Origin: Marmoricola sp.
Lineage (GTDB): Bacteria > Actinomycetota > Actinomycetes > Propionibacteriales > Nocardioidaceae
Assembly: GCA_025964795.1 (NCBI GenBank)
Contig: JAOPYC010000111.1
Span: forward strand, 1 to 53,699
Direction: 5' to 3'
DNA: 53,699 nucleotides
The notes beneath the pieces are model-generated. The model saw only the letters and a program-made list of their open reading frames with translations, searched no databases and was not told the DNA's origin. Numbering within the stretch: the first letter of the stretch is position 1; the number at the start of each line of letters is the position of its first letter. Made by a program: the position numbers and the translations under genes. Below are positions 1 through 8,661 of this stretch, one piece after another.

Positions 1-280
1 AGACCTCCTGGTCGAAGAGTGGTTCCTAGGTAGCTCCACTCCACATCGGGAGGTCTTCACCCGTCTACAGACTCAGATCGATTCGTCGCACGATCTCGAC
101 CAACGTCCCTGGGCATCACACCTAGCCCTTCATGTGCCGGCCCGCTTCCCATCGACGCTCGGAGCCGCGCCATCGGCAGATCGCCCGATTGCCAGCGGCG
201 ACGTGGGTGCCCAGCATGAAGTGACGGCCTGGTGTGGGCGAGGCGCGACGGCGACGAGAGTCGAAACAAGGTGAGTTCCA
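1..280. other. Intergenic edge with short inverted repeat
   Basis: I see no supported gene here. The octamer AGACCTCC at 1-8 is repeated inverted as GGAGGTCT at 49-56, so the first 56 bases could close into a hairpin with a large loop. The window cuts whatever lies upstream, so this could be a terminator or the end of a repeat. Open frames in both directions look like shadows of GC-rich sequence. Confidence 0.3.
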
Positions 281-985
281 GTGCTGGCACATCGCGAGCT
301 TCTCGAAGCCGTCGCGGAGCGGGCGGGACTCGACCGTCCCGCTGCCGCCAAGCGGCCAGCTGAGAGCGTCCTCGTCTGCGTCGCCCGACGCCTCGACGTG
401 TCGGGGCGAGAGGTGCTTGCCTCGACCCTGCCCGCCCAGCTGGCCACACTCGTAGGTGGGTCAGCACCGCTGCCCGAGGATGAGGGCACGACCCCCTTCC
501 TGCAGACGGTGGCTTCAGAGCTCGACGCCTCTCCGGAACGAGCCCGCTTCCTCGCCCAAGCGGTGCTCTCGGCCCTCGCCGACCTTGACCCTCCTGCAGC
601 TGAGACCGTGCGCGGGCAGCTTCCCGAGGGCTTCGGGGATCTCTTCGCCGCCCCTGGTGAGGGACCACCCCCGGACCGGCTGGCGACAGCAGCTCAACCC
701 GGGCCCACCGACCTGACGGCGGAGGAGGTGTCGGCGACGCTGGCCGACCTCCCCGGCTGGACCGGTGACGTACGCGGACTGGAACGCACCGTCGTCCTGC
801 CCCCGGGTGTCGGCCAGGAGGTACGCGACGAGATCACTCGTGTCGAGCGGGCGATGAACCATCACGCCGTGGTCGAGGAGGAGGCCGACCGGACGACGTT
901 CCGTATCTGGACGCACGCTCGCGGTGTCGTGACCGAGCTCGACGTCGACCTCGCGCGGCGCATCAGTGAGATCATCGACGGGTGA
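281..985 (+). CDS. DUF2267 / pterin-4a-carbinolamine dehydratase-like fusion
   Basis: A 234-residue protein in two parts. Residues 1-130 resemble a DUF2267 helical domain (HRELLEAVAERAGLDR near the N-terminus). Residues 145-234 resemble pterin-4a-carbinolamine dehydratase: NHHAVVEEE followed by an aromatic strand and WTHARGVVTELDVDLARRI, which carries the family's His-His, Trp-x-His and late Asp positions. Known dehydratases recycle 4a-hydroxytetrahydrobiopterin; whether this fused form is catalytic is uncertain. The start is GTG at 281, because AAGGTGAG lies about 8 bases upstream. It stands alone, with a DJ-1 gene 250 bases downstream on the same strand. Confidence 0.75.
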   Translation: MLAHRELLEAVAERAGLDRPAAAKRPAESVLVCVARRLDVSGREVLASTLPAQLATLVGGSAPLPEDEGTTPFLQTVASELDASPERARFLAQAVLSALADLDPPAAETVRGQLPEGFGDLFAAPGEGPPPDRLATAAQPGPTDLTAEEVSATLADLPGWTGDVRGLERTVVLPPGVGQEVRDEITRVERAMNHHAVVEEEADRTTFRIWTHARGVVTELDVDLARRISEIIDG

Positions 986-1235
986 CGGCCAGTCCGGCGT
1001 CGCCGGGGCAGCGACCAGGTCCTTGCACTGACGACCTCACGGTGTCGGGTCACCCTCCGCGGGTGCTCGCCGTTCGGCGTAGCGAGTCGTCACATCGGGG
1101 GCGGATGAAGCAGCTCGACCGAGGTCACTCGGCGGGGTCGCGCATCGGTGGAGGACAGCCTGGGACGGCTGAACCCCACGGGTGTGGTGTTCGCGGGCAT
1201 GGGTACCGCAATCACACCCAGCACAGGAGGTGGAC

Positions 1236-1997
1236 ATGTCCAGCAGACGCGCCCTCAAGGGCCGCCGGATCGCGGTCCTCGCAGCAGACGGATTCGAGAA
1301 GGTCGAGCTGACGGTGCCGTTGCGCGCCCTGAAGGGGGCGGGCGCGAAGGCCGATGTGGTGTCGCTCCGCCGAGGACGCATCCGTGGGCTGAATCTGAAC
1401 CTGCCGGCGACCCGCGTGCGCGTTGACAGAACCGTTGAGCAGGCCAGCGCCGGCGACTACGACGGCCTTCTTGTGCCGGGAGGGTTCATCAACCCGGACC
1501 TGCTCCGCCAGTCGGCACCGGCGCGCGAGCTGGTCCGCGAGTTCGTCGAGAACGGCAAACCTGTGGTGACCCTGTGCCACGGACCGTGGGTGCTCGCCTC
1601 GGCCGGGGTCCTCCGAGGCCGCACGTTGACGTCCTGGGCCGGCATCCGGGACGACCTGGTGAACGCGGGGGCGACGTGGCTGGACCAGGAGGTCGTGCGC
1701 GAGGGCAACCTCACCACCAGCAGGGGACCTCAGGACATGGCGGCGTTCATACCCGCGATGCTCGACGCCTTCGGCGCGGGCCGGCTCGCGGCGCAGCCCT
1801 CAGAGTCGGCTCATGGGTCAGACCCCCAGCGGAACAGCCCGCCGGACCTCGTGGCAGCAGCGACGCGGTGGGCGCCGAAGCTGTCGACCGTCGCCGTGGC
1901 CGGGGCCGGCCTGGCAGCGCTGGCGAGCTGGACCGCCCGACGTTCCGAGGGACGCGGTCACGGCGCGCTCGCAAAGGCGCCGTCGCTCGCCCGGTGA
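1236..1997 (+). CDS. DJ-1/PfpI family protein
   Basis: A 253-residue DJ-1/PfpI-type alpha/beta protein. The nucleophile elbow is C114 in TLCHGPW, and E21 in DGFEKVEL fits the family's catalytic Glu, so a PfpI-like hydrolase or deglycase/chaperone role in stress protection is plausible. The family core ends near residue 185. An extra C-terminal tail of about 65 residues includes an Ala/Val/Gly-rich hydrophobic stretch (VAVAGAGLAALASW) that could be a membrane anchor, which is unusual for cytosolic PfpI proteins. ATG 1236 is chosen because AGGAGG at 1225-1230 precedes it; the in-frame upstream ATG at 1182 has no such site. Confidence 0.85.
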   Translation: MSSRRALKGRRIAVLAADGFEKVELTVPLRALKGAGAKADVVSLRRGRIRGLNLNLPATRVRVDRTVEQASAGDYDGLLVPGGFINPDLLRQSAPARELVREFVENGKPVVTLCHGPWVLASAGVLRGRTLTSWAGIRDDLVNAGATWLDQEVVREGNLTTSRGPQDMAAFIPAMLDAFGAGRLAAQPSESAHGSDPQRNSPPDLVAAATRWAPKLSTVAVAGAGLAALASWTARRSEGRGHGALAKAPSLAR

Positions 1998-2424
1998 AGG
2001 GATGGACCGGTGGCCAGGATCATGACTGGCCCGCCGGTCTTGAAGAGAGGCGCTCTCATGACAGAGCGGTCACGGGTTCTTCAGTACCGTGGGTGACCTT
2101 GCACTCGGGGCAGAGAGCCACCTTGAAGCCGCCTGTCAGAATCGAACCGACTCCCAGTACACCCACTCTTGGCGGATCTCGGCGGTCGCGTGCTGGTCGG
2201 CTTACCAGCGGCCCGCTTGCTCTGGTCGCCGGGGCATCCGCATCTGCCGCTGGTCGCGCGATCGTGCCGAGGAGCGGATGTCGGGCCCCCGACAGCGACC
2301 AGCGCGGTGCGCTCGTCGGGTTTGGCGCAGAGGTCACGCAGAGTCCGCTAAGCCGAGTACATGGCAGAGGTGACCTCGTCGCGCCGGCCGTGTCAAGGGG
2401 TGTGCTTGGGGGGTTGCCAAAGGT
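1998..2424. other. Intergenic stretch, no supported gene
   Basis: About 430 bases between a plus-strand and a minus-strand gene. The longest minus frame (2056-2337) ends in a readable peptide with a CPEC motif (FKVALCPECKVTHGT), but it has only one Cys pair, no ribosome site and no recognised family. A T-arm-like sequence near 2131-2147 does not extend to a full tRNA. Confidence 0.4.
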
Positions 2425-3018
2425 TCAGCGGTAGACCCGCGGTCCCCACTTGGGCTCAAGGCCCGGAGCGCCGGAGGTGCCGGCGTCGTCGATGTAGCCA
2501 GCGAAGCGGGTGGTGTTGGCCTTGGCCGTGGCCATGCCGACGCGCACCCATCTCGGGCGGCCGAGGCAGCGGCGCGGCACCGAGACTCTCACGAAGTGCC
2601 GGGCGTAGCTGACCGTCCAGCGCTGACCTCGACACTTGACGGCATGACCGTTCGGCGTCTCGATCGTCAAAGTTCCATAGGGCCGAGTCGCCGTGGTCTC
2701 CAAGCGGAGCTCCCGGATGGGTTGCCTGTTCGTGAGGATGCGGAAGATGTGCATGCCGAACTCGTTATCGGAGCTTGGAGAAGTCAGGTTGGCGTAGCTC
2801 ATGGCCAGCGTCACCTGGCGCTTGCCGTGCCGGACCGAGGTCCGCAGGATGTCGCCGTCGGCGCGGTCAGGCACGGGGGTCGTGGTCTGGTCCTCGTGGA
2901 ACTGGACGACGTCCTGGGCGGCGTCCATGCCGCGGTGGGTGTTGGCCGCGGCCGTCGTAGGCGCCATCACGGCCAAGAGAGTGGCGAGCACGAGCCCGCC
3001 CGAGCGTGTGGTGTTCAT
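2425..3018 (-). CDS. Secreted protein of unknown function
   Basis: A 197-residue protein with a clear Sec signal peptide: basic N-terminus, hydrophobic core GLVLATLLAVMAPTTAAA, and a likely cut near residues 24-26. The mature part is beta-rich and ends in RWVRVGMATAKANTTRFAGYIDDAG, as in several small exported actinobacterial proteins, but I recognise no named domain. Two Cys residues in the mature part could form a disulfide. The start is supported by AGGAGG immediately upstream on the minus strand, which lies inside a small hairpin (3020-3037). It appears to be a single-gene unit. Confidence 0.7.
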   Translation of the reverse strand: MNTTRSGGLVLATLLAVMAPTTAAANTHRGMDAAQDVVQFHEDQTTTPVPDRADGDILRTSVRHGKRQVTLAMSYANLTSPSSDNEFGMHIFRILTNRQPIRELRLETTATRPYGTLTIETPNGHAVKCRGQRWTVSYARHFVRVSVPRRCLGRPRWVRVGMATAKANTTRFAGYIDDAGTSGAPGLEPKWGPRVYR

Positions 3019-3019
3019 G

Positions 3020-3037
3020 GGTTCCTCCTTTGGAACC
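3020..3037 (-). promoter_or_regulatory. Hairpin enclosing the ribosome binding site
   Basis: GGTTCC at 3020-3025 pairs with GGAACC at 3032-3037. On the minus strand the loop contains the AAAGGA part of the AAAGGAGG Shine-Dalgarno sequence, one base from the ATG at 3018. A 6-bp stem this close to the start codon could limit ribosome access. Confidence 0.4.
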
Positions 3038-3584
3038 GGGCACCAACGCGCTCATGCCCTCGGTGATCTCCTGCTTCGCACCATGGAAAGAGTTCCTCAC
3101 CACTTCCTGGCCACGAAGCGCATCGACCCTATACCCGGTGCCGTTGAGACGCTGGTCTCGTCGAGCCCACTGTCAGCCAGACGTAGGAGTCGTCGGCAAC
3201 CAAAGCCCTTGACGGGTGAGTCGTCCGCATCTGCCGCATAGTGTGCGGTCGTGCGGACGAGCGGACGTCTTGGTCCGCACACTGGGCCTGGCCTTGCTCG
3301 TTGATGATCTCATTTTCTGACTGCGGGGCCCACCGGTCCGCATCACTGCCGCGCTCTGAACGAGGCGCACGCCGCCGAGTTGGGTCGGCCCCGGGCAGCT
3401 GCGCCCACGCCGGCACCCGTCATGGCTCAAGGCAGCCATCCCGAGTGTCATCGACGGGGGGACGAGACACCCGAGATGACTGCTCAGATGAGTGTTTGCG
3501 AAACCTTGCACTCCGTCAAAGGGTGGACTAGTTCATGGTCTCTGTCGGGGTGCCGGAAAGGGCCTGACGCCCGATAGTTGACCC
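3038..3584. other. Intergenic stretch, no supported gene
   Basis: About 550 bases between the divergent starts at 3018 (minus) and 3585 (plus). No open frame here has both a ribosome site and recognisable protein sequence. It presumably holds the promoters of both genes. Confidence 0.4.
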
Positions 3585-4484
3585 ATGCTCCTTACAGGGC
3601 GGCGACGTGTTGACGCGCAGGCGGCAGCTTGCGAGTGGCTCTCGGCTGCACCGACCCTGAGGCTCTTCTACCGTCTGGTCCTCCTCCTAGGGGCGACCTT
3701 CGTCGCCTTCTTGCTCGCGACCAGCGCGGCCGAGGCCGAAGAAGGCTCCGGTCCGCCAGGCGAGGTGTCTGTGAGCAGCGGGATCGAGTCGCAGATCGTC
3801 CCCGAGACGGTCCAGCCGGTGGCTGAGCCCGTCGCCGAGCGGGTCACCCGTCCGAGCACCGAGCGAGTTGCTGAGCCAGTGGCTGAGCCGGTAGCCGAGC
3901 CGGTCACCGAGCCCGTGGTCGAGCCGGTCACCGATTCGGTGGTCGAGCCGGTCACCGAGCCCGTGGTCGAGCCGGTCACCGAGCCCGTGGTCGAGACGGT
4001 CACCGAGCCGGTCACCGAGCCCGTGGTCGAGGTCGTCGAGCCGGTTACTGAGCCGGTAGTTGAGGTTGCTGAGCCATCGGCCGTACCTGGAAGCCCTGTT
4101 GCCGTCGTTACTGTCGCACTTCAGGTGGCCTCGCCGGCCGTTTGTGGGAGCGTGGCAGGGGCGGAGTCCGTCACTCGTTGGGCAGCTGCTGTCGCAACCG
4201 CTGATGCCGGAGCTGGTCGCGGCAACATGATCAAGGGCTCGAGGGCCGTTCCCCAGGGCCCCGCGCAGGCGCCGACCGCTCCTGGGGCTCCCGGCGCTCC
4301 TGGCGCTCCCTGCGCTCCGGGACACGGGCCAGCGTCGGTCAGTGAATCGGGTTGCGTGGCGCCCTCCCTGGCGGTCCTTGACAATTCTGACGTTGGCGCC
4401 GCGCTGAGTGCTGATCGATTCGCTGCTGGGGATCACACAGTGCCTCACAGTCGTGCCGCATTGCTCCGCACCTGGCCTGGTTGA
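3585..4484 (+). CDS. Exported Pro/Val/Glu repeat protein
   Basis: A 299-residue low-complexity protein. Residues about 27-50 (LFYRLVLLLGATFVAFLLA, then TSAAEA) form a signal peptide or anchor. Residues about 70-165 are a run of EPVTEPVVEPVTEPVVE-type repeats, followed by an Ala/Gly/Pro-rich tail with APGAPGAPGAP. Such acidic Pro-Val-Glu stalks usually span the cell wall and extend a domain outward, but no recognisable head domain follows here. The tail may be partly out of frame, since its composition changes after residue 165. No strong ribosome site is visible, so the start is the first ATG of the frame. Confidence 0.55.
   Translation: MLLTGRRRVDAQAAACEWLSAAPTLRLFYRLVLLLGATFVAFLLATSAAEAEEGSGPPGEVSVSSGIESQIVPETVQPVAEPVAERVTRPSTERVAEPVAEPVAEPVTEPVVEPVTDSVVEPVTEPVVEPVTEPVVETVTEPVTEPVVEVVEPVTEPVVEVAEPSAVPGSPVAVVTVALQVASPAVCGSVAGAESVTRWAAAVATADAGAGRGNMIKGSRAVPQGPAQAPTAPGAPGAPGAPCAPGHGPASVSESGCVAPSLAVLDNSDVGAALSADRFAAGDHTVPHSRAALLRTWPG
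3872..4066 (+). repeat. Tandem repeat, about 24 bp unit
   Basis: In-frame tandem copies of GAGCCGGTCACCGAGCCCGT plus GGTC, with slightly diverged units at both ends, encode EPVTEPVV. An in-frame 24-bp unit allows the stalk to change length by slippage without breaking the reading frame. Confidence 0.8.
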
Positions 4485-4663
4485 CCCTGCCTACACGGCT
4501 CACCCACCGGCCCTTCGCCATCGACGGGCGCTAGCGGCGCAGGGACCACGACAGGGACTGTGAGCCGGCGCCGGCCGCGTCTACGCCGGACTCCTGACCG
4601 CCACACGCACTCGATCTCGGTTGACACAGGCGGCTAGTGCAACGGATTGACGCCGGAAGCAAG

Positions 4664-4700
4664 CAGCGTCTCCCCCTCCACGGGGGGAAGGAGAGGCGCC
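4664..4700. terminator. Imperfect GC-rich hairpin, first copy
   Basis: AGCGTCTCCCCC is followed, after CTCCAC, by GGGGGGAAGGAGAGGCGC, forming an imperfect stem. It resembles the perfect hairpin 10 bases downstream, so the pair may have arisen by duplication. It lies between convergent genes. Confidence 0.45.
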
Positions 4701-4709
4701 GCAAACCGC

Positions 4710-4747
4710 AGCGTCTCCCCCCTCTACGGGGGGAGGGGGGAGACGCT
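4710..4747. terminator. Perfect 13-bp hairpin, likely bidirectional terminator
   Basis: AGCGTCTCCCCCC (4710-4722) pairs perfectly with GGGGGGAGACGCT (4735-4747) around a 12-base loop. There is no long U-tract, as is usual for actinobacterial intrinsic terminators. Its place between converging genes fits termination from either side. Confidence 0.6.
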
Positions 4748-5096
4748 TCGAAGTGACGTCAAGGCGTCCAACGGCTCGGCAACCCGCGTCCCGCTCGCGT
4801 GACGTGGTTGCTTTCAGAACCGATCGGAAGATGCGAGGAACTCGAGGGCCAACAGCGTGTCCCTGACGCGGTGGAGGGCGCGATCATCCGCACACGCCGC
4901 AGTGTTCGCGGAGGCCGTGGCGCGATGTGACGACGGAGTCTCCCAGCAGATGGTGCCGTTGCCCGGGGCTGCGTAGGACGTCCGATCCGGGATGCGCCGC
5001 GTCCACATGCCGCCTGACCATGCGCCGCGTGCTCGCGTCCGACGCCCGCGGCGACAGCCGCAGGCTCTACGGCTGTGGGCGCTGAGGGTCGTTCGA

Positions 5097-6287
5097 CTAC
5101 TGAAGTCGCCGCGGGCCGGCACCGAGGTGCGTATGGGGAGCCCCGTCGGCCACGACGCCCACGGGCGTGACCGGCAACGGAGCACTCGTGCGTCCCAATC
5201 GGGTGTGGCTCACACCCTCCTGGTCACCCTCGTTGAAGATGTGGGTTCGGGTCGACTGGGTGCTGGTCTGGACCTCGATGCCCCCGGGACTTCCCGTGGA
5301 CACGGTGACGACTTCGAGGTGCACCCCCAGAACATCCGCCGAAGCGCCCACCACGGGCGGCAGCACCGTCTCGAACCAAGGGGGATCCACTTCGCTTCGG
5401 CCGACCCCGACGTCGTGGGCACCGATCGAATGGATCACCACGCCCGGAGCCACACCGGCGTCGTCCGCGCTCTGGGTCCGGTACTCGATCGTGAGCTGAC
5501 TGTGGCCGATGGACAACGGTAGGACAGCAAGCACCGGGGCCGTTGTAACGACCTCGCTCAGAGCGGCGACCCATAGTCGCGCTCCGGGCTCAGCATGGGT
5601 AACCCATCCGGAGTCGACGAAGTCTGGAGTGCCGGTGAACCTGCGGTACAGCGAGGCGGCCGCGGGCCGACGTTCGCTCGTCCAGAAGCCGGAGTTGATG
5701 TTCGTCAAGCTCGCGAAGGCCGGCGGCACCGGCAGGGCGTGCGACTGCAAGCCGGTGTACCCCATGACGCAGTACGGGTCGTTGTAGAGCGACCCGAACT
5801 CGTCCGGTGGCGGTATCAACGGCCCGAAGGAGTGCTCGAAACCAAGGACATGGCCGAGCTCGTGCTGGAAGAAGGCCATCGACCCACCCTGGTCGAAGAC
5901 CGCTCCACCACCACAAGCCCCGGCGTTGGAGGGGGGCGCGTGCACGAACGCGATGACCGCGTCGAAACCGGCCAACGAGACACCGTTGTCACCCTCGACG
6001 ACTTGACGCGCCGCAGCAAGGATGCCGTTGCGGTTGTCCTTGAGCTCCGCGTGTGAGTGATCCCCGAACCGCCACCAGTGGGCGACGCTGAAGTCGAACT
6101 CCAACTGGAGCAGACCGAAGCTCGCACGCAGCCAGTAGTCACGCAGGCTCCAACCGTTGCTCGCCTGGAACACCTCGTGGAAGAACTCATCGGACCACTG
6201 CAGCTGGGGGCTCTCGTCCGCAACAGGCGGACCCGGCGCCCACAGCAGTCGTAGGACGGCGACTCTCTTCGGACCAGCCATGCTCAT
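5097..6287 (-). CDS. Zinc metalloprotease, HExxHxxGxxH type
   Basis: About 396 residues. The zinc site HELGHVLGFEHS (about residues 142-153) is followed by YCVMGYTG, which fits the Met-turn of metzincin or M6-like proteases. Upstream, DYWLRASFGLLQLEF resembles the region before the zinc helix in M6 proteins. The C-terminal 200 residues look beta-rich and may be a carbohydrate-binding or lectin-like module. No signal peptide is obvious from the ATG at 6287; a longer frame reaches 6461 but also lacks one. It could act on host or environmental proteins if exported by another route. The ribosome site is weak, so the start is uncertain. Confidence 0.7.
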   Translation of the reverse strand: MSMAGPKRVAVLRLLWAPGPPVADESPQLQWSDEFFHEVFQASNGWSLRDYWLRASFGLLQLEFDFSVAHWWRFGDHSHAELKDNRNGILAAARQVVEGDNGVSLAGFDAVIAFVHAPPSNAGACGGGAVFDQGGSMAFFQHELGHVLGFEHSFGPLIPPPDEFGSLYNDPYCVMGYTGLQSHALPVPPAFASLTNINSGFWTSERRPAAASLYRRFTGTPDFVDSGWVTHAEPGARLWVAALSEVVTTAPVLAVLPLSIGHSQLTIEYRTQSADDAGVAPGVVIHSIGAHDVGVGRSEVDPPWFETVLPPVVGASADVLGVHLEVVTVSTGSPGGIEVQTSTQSTRTHIFNEGDQEGVSHTRLGRTSAPLPVTPVGVVADGAPHTHLGAGPRRLQ

Positions 6288-6436
6288 CACCCACTCTGGA
6301 TCGCCACGGATCGAATCGACGCCCGACCGGCGCAGCGCTACTCCAGTGCTTCGGACACTAGCCCCGCTGCGCCGCCAAAGATCTCGTGGCACAGCACTTT
6401 CTCCAGCGGCATAGACCACCACGACTGGACGGCTGA

Positions 6437-6667
6437 GCACACACCAGCGAGGCCCACGCACGCTACGCTGCGGTCTCCCAGGTCGCGCCGTACTCGAACA
6501 ACAGGACCGCCCGCACCCTGAACTGGACCGATCGGGTCTACACCCAGCAGGGAGCAGCAGATTCCGTCATCACGACTACGGGCTCCCCCGCGGCCGAATA
6601 CCTGGGGACCTTCACCTTGGCCCTCGACAGCGGCCCGGCCCCAGCCACCACGGGCGCCGATCTCTAG
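6437..6667 (+). pseudogene. Orphan C-terminal coding fragment
   Basis: Between a stop at 6434-6436 and TAG at 6665, one plus frame reads as ordinary protein, including RYAAVSQVAPYSN and DRVYTQQGAADSV and ending ALDSGPAPATTGADL. It has no start codon with a ribosome site. It lies just before the left end of the IS481 relic, and its 5' part overlaps the upstream region of the metalloprotease, so it may be the tail of a gene cut by rearrangement. The family is not recognised. Confidence 0.35.
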
Positions 6668-6681
6668 AAACTGACGGAGGT

Positions 6682-7259
6682 TGTTGACAGTCCGGGTCCC
6701 TGATCCAAAGGAGATCTTTGTGACTGAATGAGAACTCGAGCTTGCGCGCCAAGCACAAGCTCGCCGTGCTCAAAGATGTGGAAGAAGTCAGCGGCAGCGC
6801 CTGTGCCGCCTGCCGCTACTACGGCATCAGCAGGAACTGTTACTAGAAGTGGCTCGGACGCTATGAACAGGAAGGCCTCGAAGGACCCAAGGACCGATCC
6901 AGCGCCCCGCACAACTCGCCGAAGGCGACCCAGGCCGAGGTCGTCGAGAAGATCCTGTGGCTGCGGCAGCGCTACCACTTCGGGCCAGGCAAGATGTCGA
7001 TGTACCTGGCGCTGTACCACCAGATCAAGATCAGCCCCTCTGGCGCCTGACGGATACTGCACCGGGTCGGCGTGAGCCGACTCCCCAGCTCCCAGCACTA
7101 CAAGCGCCGCGAAACCCGGTGGAAGCGCTAGGAGAGACAGCGCCCCGGACACCAGCTGCAGGTCGACGTGAAGTTCATCGAGCCACTTGGTCAGCAGCGC
7201 CGCAAGAAGCGTTACTACCAGCACACAGCGATCGACGACTGCACCCAGCTCCGCGTAGC
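6682..7259 (+). mobile_element. IS481-family transposase relic with three in-frame stops
   Basis: A single plus frame reads KHKLAVLKDVEEVSGSA, CRYYGISRNCY, GLEGPKDRSSAPHNSPKA, then VDVKFIEPLGQQ and TAIDDCTQLRV, the helix-turn-helix and first catalytic Asp regions of an IS481 DDE transposase. TAG, TGA and TAG interrupt it where relatives have Tyr, Trp and Tyr. The left end is probably the TGTTGACAG at 6682. Similarity stops abruptly near 7259, so the catalytic centre and right end are missing. The element cannot be mobile on its own. Confidence 0.8.
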
Positions 7260-7287
7260 GAGCGGGGGTCGCTTAGCGGCATCCTGG

Positions 7288-8298
7288 CTACTGTCGGCGA
7301 CTCAGCGTCCGCGAAGGTGGCTCGCCGAAGGCTTGGCGGTACATGTCCGCGAACCGGCTCATGTGCAGGAAGCCGCATTCCACGGCAATCGCTCGAACCG
7401 TGGTGATCTCGGGCGAGGAAGCGGAGAGCGCCGCGTGCGCAAGTCGAAGCCGTATTCGCTTGAGATAGGCCATGGGGGGCATCTGGAAGTCCCGCTTGAA
7501 CCCGTACTGGAGCGCTCGCACGCTCAGGTGCACGCGTTGGGCCAAGCTGATGACGGTCCAGGGCTCGCTGGGGAGTTCCTCCATCAGTTCCGCAGCGCGC
7601 GCTATGGCGCCAGCCCGGCCGGGTGCAGCAGCACGATGCAGGAGCTCCTGATAGTTGTGAGGTTGGGTCAACAACAGGCCGTCGACAAGTAGCCCTTCCA
7701 GGTGTCGAGCGACCACCGGTCGGGTCAGCAGACCTTTTGGGTTCTCGAGTTCCTGGCGCACCAGCTCGATGGCCGGTTGCCACTCATGACTGACCTCAGT
7801 TCGAACGGCCTGTTCGAATGTCAGCCGCTTTGGCAGGCTCCTTCCCAGCAGCTGCTCGAGCTCGCCCTCGAGGGAGGCCCGCGAAGCCATGAGGCACAGG
7901 TGTCGTGCGTTTGCTGACCACGTGAGCTGTGCTGGCTCACCCACCGGGAACACGACGGCCTGGCCGCATGTCGTCATGAGAGGGTCTTCGTTCCCGCTTC
8001 GCGACGCGGCCCGCCCCTCCAGGGTGACGTTCACGTGGAACTGGGTGCTGTCCGCGGTCTGGAGGTGAATCGTCTGTCCATATGACAAGAGCCCCGCCGT
8101 GACCTCGCCGATGCGCGCGCCGACCAGCTCCATGTCGATCTCACCGGCTGCTGTTCTCAAGACACGATGGGGAAGGTACGCCTGGGAGACAATGAACTCG
8201 GCCTCGCCGAGGTCGCGAGTGTGTTTCCGCTCGGGGCCACCTCGCGATGGCTGTTCGAGGTGCCACGGTTTTGTCGGCTGTTGGGCTGCCGTGGCCAT
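7288..8298 (-). CDS. AraC-family transcriptional regulator
   Basis: A 336-residue regulator. The N-terminal two-thirds resemble the AraC-binding-like sensor domain (SQAYLPHRVLR and VTAGLLSYG near the start). The C-terminal 100 residues form the double helix-turn-helix: VISLAQRVHLSVRALQYGFKR, then VRAIAVECGFLHMSRFADMYR and GEPPSRTL. It probably controls aromatic or other catabolic genes, but no adjacent target is obvious. ATG 8298 is chosen because AAGGAGG precedes it; the frame runs further upstream without a ribosome site. The gene ends 29 bases from the broken end of the IS481 relic. Confidence 0.85.
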   Translation of the reverse strand: MATAAQQPTKPWHLEQPSRGGPERKHTRDLGEAEFIVSQAYLPHRVLRTAAGEIDMELVGARIGEVTAGLLSYGQTIHLQTADSTQFHVNVTLEGRAASRSGNEDPLMTTCGQAVVFPVGEPAQLTWSANARHLCLMASRASLEGELEQLLGRSLPKRLTFEQAVRTEVSHEWQPAIELVRQELENPKGLLTRPVVARHLEGLLVDGLLLTQPHNYQELLHRAAAPGRAGAIARAAELMEELPSEPWTVISLAQRVHLSVRALQYGFKRDFQMPPMAYLKRIRLRLAHAALSASSPEITTVRAIAVECGFLHMSRFADMYRQAFGEPPSRTLSRRQ

Positions 8299-8661
8299 GC
8301 CGAACCTCCTTATCAGTCGACCACCTCGCGTGTGCCTCGCGATACCGGGCGCGACCCGCCAAGGAAATCTGGGCGGCAACGCCATGGTAGGCACGGGTCG
8401 AAGGCACAGCGGTAACACAAGCACGCAGTGGTTTATCCGTATTGCGCCATTCGCGGGTCTGTGGATGGTTTGTCGGAAACAGGTCAGGACACCGTGCCCG
8501 CCGGGAGCCGCGGATGCCGGCCTCCCCAGACGTGCGTTGCTGGGTCGGTGACACGGTCGAGAATCACGCAGGATGCTGGTGCTGCTTGCATTGGCGACCA
8601 GGTTTGACCTCGCTGAACAGCACGAGCTTGGGTCTGAGCGCGTGACCGAGGCCCTCGTTGC
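8299..8661. other. Intergenic stretch, no supported gene
   Basis: About 360 bases upstream of the AraC gene and downstream of the signal peptidase gene. It presumably carries the AraC promoter. I see no RNA gene, repeat or readable small frame. Confidence 0.4.

Larger units (their letters stand above)
4485..5096. other. Gap between convergent genes, holding hairpins
   Basis: About 610 bases between the plus-strand repeat protein and the minus-strand metalloprotease. It holds two related hairpins at 4664-4747. A minus frame at 4814-5185 has a readable C-terminal half but no recognised family and mostly overlaps the metalloprotease end, so I do not call it a gene. Confidence 0.45.

Noticed and set aside
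2075-2150. T-arm-like sequence (GTCGGTTCGATTCTGAC on the minus strand) suggesting a tRNA
   Set aside because: The 3' acceptor strand has no 5' partner at the right distance, and no anticodon arm or D-arm can be folded.
4814-5185. Small minus-strand gene after the metalloprotease
   Set aside because: It overlaps the metalloprotease in another frame, has no ribosome site and no recognisable family.
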